From Occallatibacter savannae (GTDB lineage Bacteria > Acidobacteriota > Terriglobia > Terriglobales > Acidobacteriaceae): a DNA stretch of 64,000 nt. Made by a program: the position numbers and the translations under genes. Numbering within the stretch: position 1 is the stretch's first letter; every line of letters begins with the position of its first letter. The notes under the pieces were generated by a model. The model made no database searches. It saw only the letters and a program-made list of their open reading frames with translations, and was not told where the DNA came from. The DNA is taken from NCBI RefSeq assembly GCF_003131205.1, contig NZ_QFFY01000002.1, forward strand, positions 829,016 to 893,015. The letters run 5' to 3'. Shown piece after piece: positions 17,965 through 31,149 of this stretch.

Positions 17965-17967
17965 AGC

Positions 17968-18002
17968 AGTGTTCAGTGGTCAGGGATCAGTGATCAGACA
18001 TC
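17968..18002 (+). repeat. Heptad tandem array H5 (AGTGATC type)
   Basis: AGTGTTC, AGTGGTC, AGGGATC, AGTGATC, AGACATC, five exact seven-base steps starting three bases after the TAG stop of the phosphatase part and ending 28 bases from the stop of the convergent GAF gene. Confidence 0.75.
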
Positions 18003-18030
18003 GCAGCGGTTGCTGACCCGATCGTCTGGC

Positions 18031-18534
18031 CTATTTCTCTGTTTTATCCAGTTCTTCCTGCAGAAGAGCGGCCACGGCGTCGGCGGCGAACTCCATGTAC
18101 GGGGCGGCGAAGCGCTGGTCCTCGCTGGGTTCGCCGTATCCCATCACAAAGGTGCCGATCGGCTGCTGATCGCGGCCATAGACGGGACGGGATTGGAGCG
18201 ACTTGATGCCGTGTTCGAGGCACGTAGCGATAAAGGCCTCGCTGAAACGGCTTTCGTGCGTGAGGTCATGCGAGGTGATGACTTCCTTGCCATCCATAGC
18301 CGCAGTGCAGCAGCCGATATAGGGTGGCCCCATGGGCAGATCGGTGAGGGTGGCCTGAAAGGTTGCGGGTAGGCTGGGAAAAACGGCCCGTTCGAGCTTT
18401 GCGTGGTCGGGGCTGGCGATGCAGACCCCGGTTCTCGAGCCCTGGGCCAGCGCTTCCACCCTCCTGCAGAGCTCGGCGAGCGCGATATCGAGGGGCGCGT
18501 CACCGGGCTGGGAGAAATCGAACTTTTCCTCCAT
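18031..18534 (-). CDS. Stand-alone GAF domain protein
   Basis: 167 residues made of one GAF domain: LAELCRRVEALAQGSRTGVC, PMGPPYIGCCTAAMDGKEVI, then SHDLTHESRFSEAFIATCLE and HGIKSLQSRPVYGRDQQPIG, with the closing helix DAVAALLQEELDK. GAF domains bind small ligands or sense redox state; the neighbouring cysteines CC (in IGCCTAA) could matter but this is speculation. GGAGG six bases before 18534 fixes the start. It is convergent with the broken phosphatase gene, and no output domain or partner is adjacent, so its signalling role is unknown. Confidence 0.88.
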   Translation of the reverse strand: MEEKFDFSQPGDAPLDIALAELCRRVEALAQGSRTGVCIASPDHAKLERAVFPSLPATFQATLTDLPMGPPYIGCCTAAMDGKEVITSHDLTHESRFSEAFIATCLEHGIKSLQSRPVYGRDQQPIGTFVMGYGEPSEDQRFAAPYMEFAADAVAALLQEELDKTEK

Positions 18535-18849
18535 CTGAAACCTCCATGACAGAACAGATCATGATTCTTAAGGGAAATCACAGAACCCAGAAGTTGTCCG
18601 TTGAGTGCGGCGCAAGTCTCCTGAATCTAAGGACTTTAGATGCCTTCAGGAACCGAAGCGGTTCAACTCTTCCGCGCAGGCCGCCTGCGAGTGCAACATC
18701 GTGTGAACCTGCATTGGCGCGGGTTTGAGGCGCTTTCCCACAGAATCGGGCTCCTTTCCACAGCCAGGCGGAGTTGCAGGATAGGGGAGTCGTTGGTATT
18801 CTCAGTAAGTCGCGAAACGGTGCTAAGAACAAGGCCAATCGCGAGTTGC

Positions 18850-19261
18850 ACTGAAGAGTAGCCTGTGTTACTCTTAAAAAGTTGCAGATGTAGCAGTGGA
18901 GCCTCCCGGTGGTCCCTTTAGCGCGAAAGCGCTGGTAGATGAAGGACCTGCCCGATAAGGGAAGTGGGAAGCCGGTTCGTAGGGTTAGATAGAGGTAGCG
19001 GATACCGCGCCCCTGACCCCTGTAGGGAATCCCGCAGAGAACAAACCCATTGCAAGACCCAGAAGGCGAGTCCTTCTGTGCGCGCGAAATGCGCGGGGCG
19101 ATTAAGTCGCTGGTCGTTCTTTGAGAATTGGCGCTTGTGCGAATGGATCGTGACTGAGTCCTTTAGGACCCAGTGCGACAGCAAAGGACGAAGGCAAAAC
19201 CTTCGATTCTGGCGAGCATTCAGGCAGGTGTTTACGCAAAAGATTCTGTAAGAATCGTTGC
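18850..19261 (+). other. Long leader upstream of the rRNA operon with strong local secondary structure
   Basis: The stretch 18535-19577 has no protein gene. Within it, AGCGC-GAAA-GCGCT is a perfect tetraloop hairpin (about 18920-18933) enclosed by GTCC...GGAC, and AGAGTA/TACTCT pair just before it. TCTTTGAGAA at 19118-19127 looks like a boxA antitermination site of rRNA leaders. The block could be a far-upstream part of the pre-rRNA leader or a separate small RNA; I could not match it to tmRNA, RNase P, SRP or 6S RNA. Confidence 0.4.
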
Positions 19262-19290
19262 TTGACACGGTAGCCGAAGTTCGATAGTTT
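19262..19290 (+). promoter_or_regulatory. Candidate rRNA operon promoter
   Basis: TTGACA at 19262-19267, a 17-base spacer, and TAGTTT at 19285-19290. The -35 is perfect and the spacing ideal; the -10 matches TATAAT at three of six bases. It is about 290 bases before the 16S start, and a second boxA-like TCTTTGACAA (19427-19436) lies between, as expected for an antiterminated rrn transcript. Confidence 0.5.
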
Positions 19291-19577
19291 TAAAAAGTTC
19301 GCGCAAAAACGGTTGAGATTGCAGTGAAGTGCAGATCAGCCAGGCGCACCAAGTTCGAGGACAACCCTGACGTCACAGTCCGGGCCTCGATCCAAGCGAC
19401 TCCGCTCAGGCGGTCAGTCATAAGGATCTTTGACAATAAGGTTGAACGTGCCAGTCGTGAGAAGACGATCAGGTTTGGCTTGATCATTCTCACAAGGTAA
19501 GTAAGACGTCCTGCGCAGTGATGCGCGGACGAGTCGATCCTTCTCTGACCTCCGTCGGAGAGGACGACAACTAGGTT

Positions 19578-21078
<1,501 letters not shown>

Positions 21079-21348
21079 TAAAAGAGAAACGATGGCGCGC
21101 TTATTCCTTCCGCGATGGCGGAGTCACCTCGGGTGATCGGATAAGTTCCCATCCATTCTGTTGTGCTGATTAGTTGGCAGAGCAGAAAATACGATACAAG
21201 CCTTCTTTTACCGATCGCATTTTCGCGATGGTCATGAGCGGCGTAGCTGCTCAGCATGTTCAACCTTTGTCCTCGAAACCCATTTAGAAAGCACTGAATG
21301 AGATTTGGGCGAGCCGCCGGCTTTTCTCGGCGGGGGAGCGCGCAACGC

Positions 21349-21425
<77 letters not shown>

Positions 21426-21432
21426 CTTTGCA

Positions 21433-21505
21433 AGCTGTCAGCCTTCAGCTCTCAGCTTTCAGAGCAGTTCTCCTGATAGCTGACGGCTACGAGCTGAAAG
21501 CTTTT
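21433..21505 (+). repeat. Heptad tandem array H6 inside the tRNA-Ile/tRNA-Ala spacer
   Basis: AGCTGTC, AGCCTTC, AGCTCTC, AGCTTTC, AGAGCAG (21433-21467), a ten-base break, then AGCTGAC, GGCTACG, AGCTGAA, AGCTTTT (21478-21505). The second half is close to the reverse complement of the first, so the spacer could fold into a long imperfect hairpin between the two tRNAs. It is the only array not next to a protein stop codon. Confidence 0.8.
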
Positions 21506-21507
21506 GT

Positions 21508-21583
21508 GGGGCTGTAGCTCAGCTGGGAGAGCACCTGCTTTGCAAGCAGGGGGTCACCGGTTCGATCCCGGTCAGCTCCACCA
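21508..21583 (+). tRNA. tRNA-Ala (anticodon TGC)
   Basis: Acceptor GGGGCTG pairs with CAGCTCC (one G-T), then ACCA encoded. D-arm TAGCTCAGCTGGGAGAGC, anticodon TGC at 21541-21543 in the loop CTTTGCAAG, T-arm CCGGTTCGATCCCGG. Second tRNA of the rRNA spacer. Confidence 0.97.
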
Positions 21584-22014
21584 AATCAGTCATTCGGCTG
21601 CGTCCAGATCGAAGCCTCGATCATCTACTGATAGAGACTTCAATCTGGAAGCAGGCTGCGATCTTCGGATTGGCAGCAGGTTTCATCAGCCTCAGGGCTG
21701 GCCCTTCTCGGCGAAAGAGAGGGTTTGGATGTTTGACAACGAAATTGATTGGGTAACGCACTTGGAAAGCTGCGTGTCCGCCGTGAGGCGCACAGGTCAG
21801 CAGCAAAAGTTTCCAAGGGCGTATACATACAAGGCCGAGCACAAGCATTGAATCAGCGATGATTCAGGCAAGTGTTCAAGTAAGAAGAGTGTCTTTAGGA
21901 GTTGCAGCCCGAACGCATGTGAATGCGGTTGTGGTTGCTCTCAAGGCGAATAACTGGGACTAACTTGAGGCAGGACTGAAGCGATTCAGCTCCCTGCGCT
22001 GGAGTTAATTCTAT
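21584..22014 (+). other. Transcribed spacer between tRNA-Ala and 23S rRNA
   Basis: About 430 bases without a gene. At its end, 21994-22022 is almost perfectly complementary to 24926-24953 beyond the 23S 3' end (about 28 base pairs with one bulged T), the long stem expected to be cut by RNase III to release pre-23S. No boxB or other element was identified with confidence. Confidence 0.7.
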
Positions 22015-24934
<2,920 letters not shown>

Positions 24935-25133
24935 TAGAATTAACTCCGCGCAGTACAGGTTGTTCGCGGATACTCTTCAGACAAAGCCTTGTACGGCTCA
25001 ATCAATTTCGTGTCAATCAGCTCAAAGGCTGAGCAAAGTTTTAGCGCTGGCATGCTGTAGAACACCCCGCCCCGGACAGAACAAGCCGGGTGCAGTAAGC
25101 TGCGGGAAACCACCCGCCAGGCGCTACCAACCT

Positions 25134-25250
<117 letters not shown>

Positions 25251-25262
25251 TTAATTCGAATG

Positions 25263-25297
25263 AAACGCCCTGCCAAATCGGCAGGGCGTTTTTGTTT
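25263..25297 (+). terminator. Rho-independent terminator of the rRNA operon
   Basis: Stem AAACGCCCTGCC (25263-25274), loop AAATC, stem GGCAGGGCGTTT (25280-25291) with a T-rich tail (TTTTTGTTTG). A 12-bp GC-rich hairpin directly behind 5S is strong evidence for the operon end. Confidence 0.93.
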
Positions 25298-25329
25298 GTG
25301 GCTGAGTCTTCGTCCGAACCGACGATCCC

Positions 25330-25362
25330 TGGTCCCAAATCTGCGAGGGACCATGGGCACCC
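25330..25362 (+). repeat. Dispersed palindromic repeat, copy 3 (divergent arms)
   Basis: TGGTCCC (25330-25336), ten-base loop, GGGACCA (25347-25353) then TGGGCACCC. The stem bases differ from copies 1, 2 and 4 but remain complementary, and the ATGGGCACCC tail is kept. Compensatory change in the stem suggests the folded form matters. It ends four bases before the stop of the minus-strand gene at 25366. Confidence 0.65.
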
Positions 25363-25365
25363 GAT

Positions 25366-26562
25366 TCATTGTGAAAGCTTGCATTCAAAAGCCCAGCCGC
25401 CGTTGTACTCGGTTACGGCGACCAGAAGTTGGTTATCGCCTGGATTCAGGTGGATGGGCACCTGGTCATTGAGCCCGAAGACGCCGAGCGCGTCGTCACT
25501 GCGATAGCCGAGCGCGTTCTTGCCCGAGAAAACCTGCTTCCCATTCAGATAAACGACGATGTCATCGCTGTATCCGATCGTGAGTATCTTGTCTGCGGCG
25601 CTGCCCGAAGCGACGTGGGCGCGGGCGAAGACGACTTTCGCGCCCTTGACGCGGCCCTTTTGCATCTCCTCACGAGGCGGCATGGGAAATATAGCTGGGC
25701 TGGTGCGGTAGCGGTTGATCAGAACGAATCCGGGATCCTCAGCCTGGACTCTGTCCCATTGTGAGATGGACGTCGGGTAAGTCGTCGCATCCACGTCGGC
25801 AGCGTCAAACGCAGCAGAGAGCTCCCAATGCGAAATAACTCCGGCCTCTTGGAAAGGCGGCAAGTCAGCAAGCTGTGTCCTGTCCGGCGCGGGAGTGTAG
25901 CTCAGATTGCTGAAATAAGCGCCGCCGCCGAGACCCCACAGTCCAATGGCTCCCTCGCTGTCTCCTCGGCGAAGATTGGTGACTGTCATTGCGGGATCCG
26001 GGCTGTTGTTCATGAAGACCACGCAGGTGCGGCCGCTGACCACTAACTTGATATGGAACCACTGGTCTTTAGGAAAATGCGCGCTGGCTTTTTCGTGGTT
26101 CGTGTTGAGCAGCTGCCAGATTGCGTCTCCATTCAGACGCGGGGTGTACTGCATGGCTTCGAGTGTGTCGGTGAGGCCCGGCCGGATATACACCATCTCG
26201 AGATTTGCGTCAGATTCTGTGCGGAAGGCGATCCCGGCGAAGAGGGCGTTGGGCTTGGTTGCGATGTCTACGTCGATGATTCCGTCGCGCATCTTCGAGT
26301 CCTTCACGTTGAGAAGGCCTGACGGAAGGTCGACGGCCTCACGACCGAGATGCTCTACGAATTGTGGGCTGGTTGCGGAACTGCCGTTGGGAGTTGACAG
26401 CACAAAGCTCTCCGGCGCCATGGGAACTTGAATGGGCTGGCTCGGAGATGCGCTAAGCGAGAGTGTTGCGAAGCTGAATGCAAGCAGGGTAGCGAGGTTC
26501 AGTCCGCGCTGAAGCGCGATGGTTGCGTACCGCGCCGAGAGAGTGCGGGGGAGGGCGTGCAT
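25366..26562 (-). CDS. Exported hypothetical protein with concanavalin-like fold
   Basis: 398 residues. Signal peptide (LATLLAFSFATLSLSASPSQ) and then a region resembling LamG/DUF1080-type sandwich domains: MRDGIIDVDIATKPNALFAG, IAFRTESDANLEMVYIRPG, QWFHIKLVVSGRTCVVFMNN. The second half has a jelly-roll-like end (ADKILTIGYSDDIVVYLNGK, FGLNDQVPIHLNPGDNQLLV) that could bind carbohydrate. No catalytic residues are identified. AGGAG lies 11 bases before the ATG. It is convergent with the rRNA operon. Confidence 0.75.
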   Translation of the reverse strand: MHALPRTLSARYATIALQRGLNLATLLAFSFATLSLSASPSQPIQVPMAPESFVLSTPNGSSATSPQFVEHLGREAVDLPSGLLNVKDSKMRDGIIDVDIATKPNALFAGIAFRTESDANLEMVYIRPGLTDTLEAMQYTPRLNGDAIWQLLNTNHEKASAHFPKDQWFHIKLVVSGRTCVVFMNNSPDPAMTVTNLRRGDSEGAIGLWGLGGGAYFSNLSYTPAPDRTQLADLPPFQEAGVISHWELSAAFDAADVDATTYPTSISQWDRVQAEDPGFVLINRYRTSPAIFPMPPREEMQKGRVKGAKVVFARAHVASGSAADKILTIGYSDDIVVYLNGKQVFSGKNALGYRSDDALGVFGLNDQVPIHLNPGDNQLLVAVTEYNGGWAFECKLSQ

Positions 26563-26820
26563 GTCGTACTTTTCTCCTGGGGAATGGGGAAGTCCTCGCC
26601 CGTGGGACGAGGGAGTGAGATGAAGTTACCAAGCGCGAGCAAGCCGGCGAAGCCGGATGTTTCATTCCGGCTTGTAAGCATGCTCGCGCGGACTCCTGCC
26701 CGATTCCCCTCATCGCGATGACGCTGTGATGGAGCGTGGTAAAACCATGATCAGTGCGCCGGCCGCGTGTACTTCAATGAGATTGGAATCCGTGGTGCGG
26801 GTGGTGCATCGAAAGGGTGA

Positions 26821-28152
26821 ATGCTTAATCGTCTCGTTCATTACGCAGTCTTCATTTTGCTATTGATGTTCTCTTTGTTTGGCCGTGGGCAGCAACAGCC
26901 TGCGCACTCCATGGGTGGGATGGACTCGGGCAAAGATCAAGGCATGATGCGGCTGATGGGCGAGATGCATCCGAAGACGTTCGTGCAAGCGATCGAGCAT
27001 CATGCTTCTTCAGGCACGAGCGCGGAGCCGAATTCGACGCCGGTGCCAATGGTGATGAGCATGAAAGGCGTGTGGATGCTGATGTTCCACGCAAACGCCT
27101 TTGTGCTGGACACGCAGCAGTCGAGCCAGCGCGGCGGGGACAAGCTTTTCTCCACCAACTGGTTCATGCCGATGGCCGAGCGCGAGCTGGGTCCGGGCCA
27201 GCTGACAGTGCGCGGAATGTTCAGCCTGGAGCCGGCGACCGTCACATCAGAGCGCTATCCGCTGCTCTTTCAGCAGGGCGAAACGGCCTATGGGATTCCA
27301 ATTGCCGACGGGCAGCATCCGCATGATTTCTTCATGGAGCTGGCGGCGATCTATGACCTGCATCTCGGCAAAGATCAGCTGCTGAGTATCTATGCGGCGC
27401 CGATCGGAGATCCGGCAATCGGGCCGACAGCTTACCCGCACCGTGCTTCGGCTTCGGAGAATCCAGTGGGGACGCTGGGTCATCATCAGCAGGATTCGAC
27501 CCACATTGCCAACGATGTAATCACGATCGGCTACACGAAGGGCATCGTCCGCGTCGAGGCGGGCGGATTTCACGGGCGCGAGCCGGATGAGCACCGCTGG
27601 AACATCGATCAGGGCAAAATCGATTCATGGGCGACGCGGCTCACTGTGCAGCCTGGGCAAAACTGGAGCGGGCAGGTATCGTATGCGCGCATCAAGAGCC
27701 CGGAGGCGCTGTTTCCGGATGAGGACCAGGCGCGTACGACGGCTTCCGTGATGTACAACCGTCCGGTTGCGCATGGGAATTGGGCGAACACGCTGCTGTG
27801 GGGACGGACGCGGTCGCTGGCGGATGATGCCAGAGAAAACAGCTACCTGCTCGAGTCGACACTTCGGTTCAGGGATCGCAACTATGCGTGGACGCGGATC
27901 GAGAATGCGGGGCGGACGAATGAGCTGTTGCTGGGAGAGCAGCCGCTACCTGCGGAATTTCACGAAGAGCCGTTAACGCATGTCCAGGCGTATACGGCTG
28001 GATACGATCGCGAGGTCTCGCGCTGGCGCGGATTGTCCACCGCGCTTGGGGCTCAGGTCACGGCGTATGGAGTCGGCAAGCCGCTGCAGGCGGTGTATGG
28101 ATCGGATCCGGCGGGGGTGTCGGTGTTTGTCAGGTTGCGACCGGGATCATAG
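26821..28152 (+). CDS. Probable outer-membrane protein, Met/His-rich N-terminus
   Basis: 443 residues. A signal sequence (FILLLMFSLFGRGQQQ) is followed by a methionine- and histidine-rich stretch (MGGMDSGKDQGMMRLMGEMH) of a kind often seen in copper- or silver-handling proteins; that is suggestive only. The rest is beta-rich with alternating aromatic strands (YAWTRIENAGRTNELLL, WRGLSTALGAQVTAYGVG) fitting a beta-barrel porin. No named family recognised. AAAGGG is only three bases before the ATG. No copper-export genes are adjacent. Confidence 0.72.
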   Translation: MLNRLVHYAVFILLLMFSLFGRGQQQPAHSMGGMDSGKDQGMMRLMGEMHPKTFVQAIEHHASSGTSAEPNSTPVPMVMSMKGVWMLMFHANAFVLDTQQSSQRGGDKLFSTNWFMPMAERELGPGQLTVRGMFSLEPATVTSERYPLLFQQGETAYGIPIADGQHPHDFFMELAAIYDLHLGKDQLLSIYAAPIGDPAIGPTAYPHRASASENPVGTLGHHQQDSTHIANDVITIGYTKGIVRVEAGGFHGREPDEHRWNIDQGKIDSWATRLTVQPGQNWSGQVSYARIKSPEALFPDEDQARTTASVMYNRPVAHGNWANTLLWGRTRSLADDARENSYLLESTLRFRDRNYAWTRIENAGRTNELLLGEQPLPAEFHEEPLTHVQAYTAGYDREVSRWRGLSTALGAQVTAYGVGKPLQAVYGSDPAGVSVFVRLRPGS

Positions 28153-28188
28153 CTCGATAAGCGCCGAGAGTCTTCGTTGTCTCAACAG

Positions 28189-28530
28189 TCATTCGATTGG
28201 GTTGATCTGATCCTCGACGAATTCTCCCTTCTCGTCGCGTGCCCAAGCGGTTCCGAACGGCTTGTCTAACAGCGGAACGATGTCGGGGTCGTAGTTGGCG
28301 ATTGTGTTGACGTTGTACATCCCCAAGTTCCGCGGGTCGTCTACGTAATCCTGCGGCTCGTCGCCGGAAAAGAAGTTCCAGCCGCTGTCAGAAGGATCCT
28401 GACTTTTCTCGCGATACATATAGCCGACACGCATTCCGTCCACGGTGATGCGATCACTTGCGATACACGACCCGCGCGCTGTGACTAGAGTTTGTATCTG
28501 GTCCGCACTCAGCTTGTACTGTTTCTTCAC
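28189..28530 (-). CDS. DUF2185 / Imm33-like protein
   Basis: 113 residues. VTARGSCIASDRITVDGMRV, then GYMYREKSQDPSDSGWNFFS, GDEPQDYVDDPRNLGMYNVN and TIANYDPDIVPLLDKPFGTA match the DUF2185 (Imm33) family, which occurs as an immunity protein beside polymorphic toxins and also as a solitary gene. No toxin, Rhs or contact-dependent inhibition gene is near, so this is an orphan copy. It is 15 bases downstream of the ADOP permease gene end and on the same strand, so it may be a read-through passenger. Confidence 0.82.
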   Translation of the reverse strand: MKKQYKLSADQIQTLVTARGSCIASDRITVDGMRVGYMYREKSQDPSDSGWNFFSGDEPQDYVDDPRNLGMYNVNTIANYDPDIVPLLDKPFGTAWARDEKGEFVEDQINPIE

Positions 28531-28545
28531 CGAACCATTCTCTCA

Positions 28546-31044
28546 CTAGTTTTCGCGCATCATGGTGGCAATCTGGATTCTGGAAGCCCTTCGTGCTGGA
28601 ATCAACGTAGCCGCGACGCCCGCAACAAGCACTACGCAAATCGACCCGGCCAATGTCAGCGCATCCGTAGCGGACACCCCAAACAGGAGCGATTTCAGCC
28701 ACCGGCTCAGTGCAAGTCCGAAGGCTGTACCGATCGCGATGCCGATGAGCGTGAGGCGAAGGCCGTCGGTGACGACGAGCATGAACACTTTCTCGACGCT
28801 GCAGCCGAGGGCCATGCGGATCGCCATCTCACCGGCGCGCTGGACGGTGGCGTAGGCCATCACGCCGTACACTCCGACGGCTGCAATGAGTAGCGCGATT
28901 CCAGCAAACACGACGAGCAGCAGAGTGCGGAAGCGCGGCTGCGAGAAGTTCTGCGCGACGTTGTCTTCCATCGTTCGGATTTTCACGACGGGCTGATTGG
29001 GATTGACGCGATGCACGGTGGCGCGGAGGTCGGGAATTAGCGCGCGCGGATCCACCTCGGTGCGGAGAACGACGGACATGGTGCGCACGGGGAGTACTTC
29101 GTTGGCCTGGCGGTAGGGAACGTAGAACTCGGTGGGCATGTCGGCCACGAGCGACTGCTTCACATTACCGACCACGCCGACAATCATCATCCACGGTACG
29201 TCGTTCTCCGGTGTTGCGCCGATCTGCATCTTCTTGCCGATGGGGTTCTGGTTTGGAAAGTATGTCTTTGCCATCGCCTCGTTGATGACGACGATGGGCG
29301 GCATGTTCTCGCGATCGGTGGTCTCGATCCAGCGGCCCTGCAGCAGGGGGATCCGCAGCGTCTGAAAGTATTCAGCGCTCACGGTCCGGTAGTTGGCCAT
29401 GATGTATTCAGAGCCGTTGCGCGGCGGGCGGCCCTGGATGTTGAAGTGAATCACGGAGCCTTGTCCGCTGACGGGGAGCACGGAAGCCGCAGCCACGGAG
29501 CGCACGCCCGGCAGCGAGTGCAGTTCGCGCAGCGTGTTCTCGTAGAAGTCCATGTTGCGGTGGGCGTCGGCAGGCACAGGGGAGGGCGGCGGAACCTGAA
29601 GGTCGGCGACCAGGATGTGATCGTCGGAAAAGCCGAGGCTCACCGCCGAGAGCCGATTGAGACTGCGCACGAAGAGTCCTGCGCCCATCAGCAGCAGAAG
29701 CGCCAGCGAGATTTCGGAGACGACGAGAATGTTACGCAATGCGCGAGCCTGCCGGCCGACTCCGGCTCGTTCCGATTCATTCAAGATTGAACGCAGATCC
29801 GATATGCGGACGTGCCCCGCCGGAGCCACGCCGAAGAACACTCCGGCGCAAATCGAAAGCAGCGCGGTGAAGAGCAGCACGTGCATGTCGATGCGGACAT
29901 CGGCGTTCGGCGGCAGCGAGGTTCCCGCCAGCCGAATCAAAGAAGGCAAAAGCGCATAGGCCAGAGCGACGCCCGCGACTGCTCCCATCAGCGACAGCAA
30001 AAGCCCTTCAAGGATGAGCTGGCGGATGATCTGCCAGTCCGATGCACCGAGTGAGATACGGATAGACAACTCGCGCCTTCGCGCCGTCGCGCGCGTGAGC
30101 ATCAGGTTGGCGATGTTGCCACACGCGATCAGCAACACGAAGATGACGGCTCCGAGAAGCGTCAGCAGGGCAGGCCGCGACTGGCTCACGAGCTGCTCGT
30201 GCATGAGGTTCACGACGGCATCGATCGCGATGTTGTCGTTGGGATATTTCTCATACAGCCGGTGCGCGATGGTGCTCATCTCGGCGCGAGCCTGCGCGAG
30301 CGTCACGTTTTGCTTGAGCCGCGCGATGGCAAAGATGCCCGGATGCCACGAGCGATCGTCGGGCAGTTTTGCGGCCCACGGCCCCATCGCGATCACCACG
30401 TCCGGCGTCTGCTGCAGGAGTTCGTAGCCCTTGGGCATGATCCCGACGATTGTGTAGCTCTGGCGATCGAGGGTGATGGATTTTCCCAGCACGTCCGTCG
30501 AGCCCGAGTACTTGCGCTGCCACAAGTTGTATCCAAGCAGCGCGACGGCTGAAGACGAGGGCTGATCGTCGGAAGGGCTGATGCCGCGGCCGGCGGCAAC
30601 ATTCACGCCGAGCAGATGCAGCAGGTTGCCGCTGATCATTTCGCTCGGCACCTGCTCGGGCTCGCCATTGCCGGTCAGCGCCATGGTGAAGACACGTGCC
30701 GCACCAAATTCTTCAAACGACGTGCTCTGCGTCTCCCAGTCCCTGAGGTTCTGCCACGATACGGAAAGGCTGGGGAACTGCTTTGCGCGCTCGTTCACCA
30801 TCACGATCCGATCGGCGTCGCGGAAGCCGAGCGGGCGCAGCAGCACCGAGTAGAAAACGCTGAAGATCGCGGTGTTCGACCCGATGCCGAGCGCGAGCGT
30901 GAGAATCGCAACGGCGGCAAAGACTTTGGCGCGGCGCAACTGGCGAAGAGAGAACTGCAGATCTCGAAGCAGGCTCAAGGTTGTGACCTCGCTGGCAGGT
31001 GCTCGATGGCGCTCGGGGGTGTGCGCCTCCGGCAAGTCTCTCAT
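28546..31044 (-). CDS. ADOP-type duplicated FtsX/MacB permease
   Basis: 832 residues. Two halves each with a periplasmic MacB core and an FtsX domain: first helices AKVFAAVAILTLALGIGSNT, AIFSVFYSVLLRPLGF; FtsX 1 at about 290-400 (LLTLLGAVIFVLLIACGNIA, NLMLTRATARRRELSIRISL); FtsX 2 at the C-terminus (IALLIAAVGVYGVMAYATVQ, RAGEMAIRMALG). This is the acidobacterial 'duplicated orphan permease' build, related to MacB-type ABC exporters but with no ATPase gene nearby. Unlike the other two copies, it lacks the N-terminal cytoplasmic helix domain and a padR gene. The start is uncertain: no ribosome site precedes 31044. Confidence 0.88.
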   Translation of the reverse strand: MRDLPEAHTPERHRAPASEVTTLSLLRDLQFSLRQLRRAKVFAAVAILTLALGIGSNTAIFSVFYSVLLRPLGFRDADRIVMVNERAKQFPSLSVSWQNLRDWETQSTSFEEFGAARVFTMALTGNGEPEQVPSEMISGNLLHLLGVNVAAGRGISPSDDQPSSSAVALLGYNLWQRKYSGSTDVLGKSITLDRQSYTIVGIMPKGYELLQQTPDVVIAMGPWAAKLPDDRSWHPGIFAIARLKQNVTLAQARAEMSTIAHRLYEKYPNDNIAIDAVVNLMHEQLVSQSRPALLTLLGAVIFVLLIACGNIANLMLTRATARRRELSIRISLGASDWQIIRQLILEGLLLSLMGAVAGVALAYALLPSLIRLAGTSLPPNADVRIDMHVLLFTALLSICAGVFFGVAPAGHVRISDLRSILNESERAGVGRQARALRNILVVSEISLALLLLMGAGLFVRSLNRLSAVSLGFSDDHILVADLQVPPPSPVPADAHRNMDFYENTLRELHSLPGVRSVAAASVLPVSGQGSVIHFNIQGRPPRNGSEYIMANYRTVSAEYFQTLRIPLLQGRWIETTDRENMPPIVVINEAMAKTYFPNQNPIGKKMQIGATPENDVPWMMIVGVVGNVKQSLVADMPTEFYVPYRQANEVLPVRTMSVVLRTEVDPRALIPDLRATVHRVNPNQPVVKIRTMEDNVAQNFSQPRFRTLLLVVFAGIALLIAAVGVYGVMAYATVQRAGEMAIRMALGCSVEKVFMLVVTDGLRLTLIGIAIGTAFGLALSRWLKSLLFGVSATDALTLAGSICVVLVAGVAATLIPARRASRIQIATMMREN

Positions 31045-31136
31045 ACGCAGAGGGGATCAGGGGATCTTTTGGGATGAGATGAAGCTTGACTGAGGCGCGC
31101 TGCAGCGGGTCACTGCCGCCACCGGGTCGAAACTTT

Positions 31137-31142
31137 TATACT
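31137..31142 (+). promoter_or_regulatory. Candidate -10 element for a leaderless transcript
   Basis: TATACT (five of six to consensus) ends seven bases before the ATG at 31150, so transcription would start at or within a base of the start codon. No Shine-Dalgarno is present. There is no matching -35 at the usual distance, which lowers confidence. Confidence 0.35.
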
Positions 31143-31149
31143 GCCGATC

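Noticed and set aside
18900-19060. Known small RNA (tmRNA, RNase P, SRP, 6S) in the rRNA leader
   Set aside because: None of the diagnostic core sequences of these RNAs could be found; only the general structure is reported.
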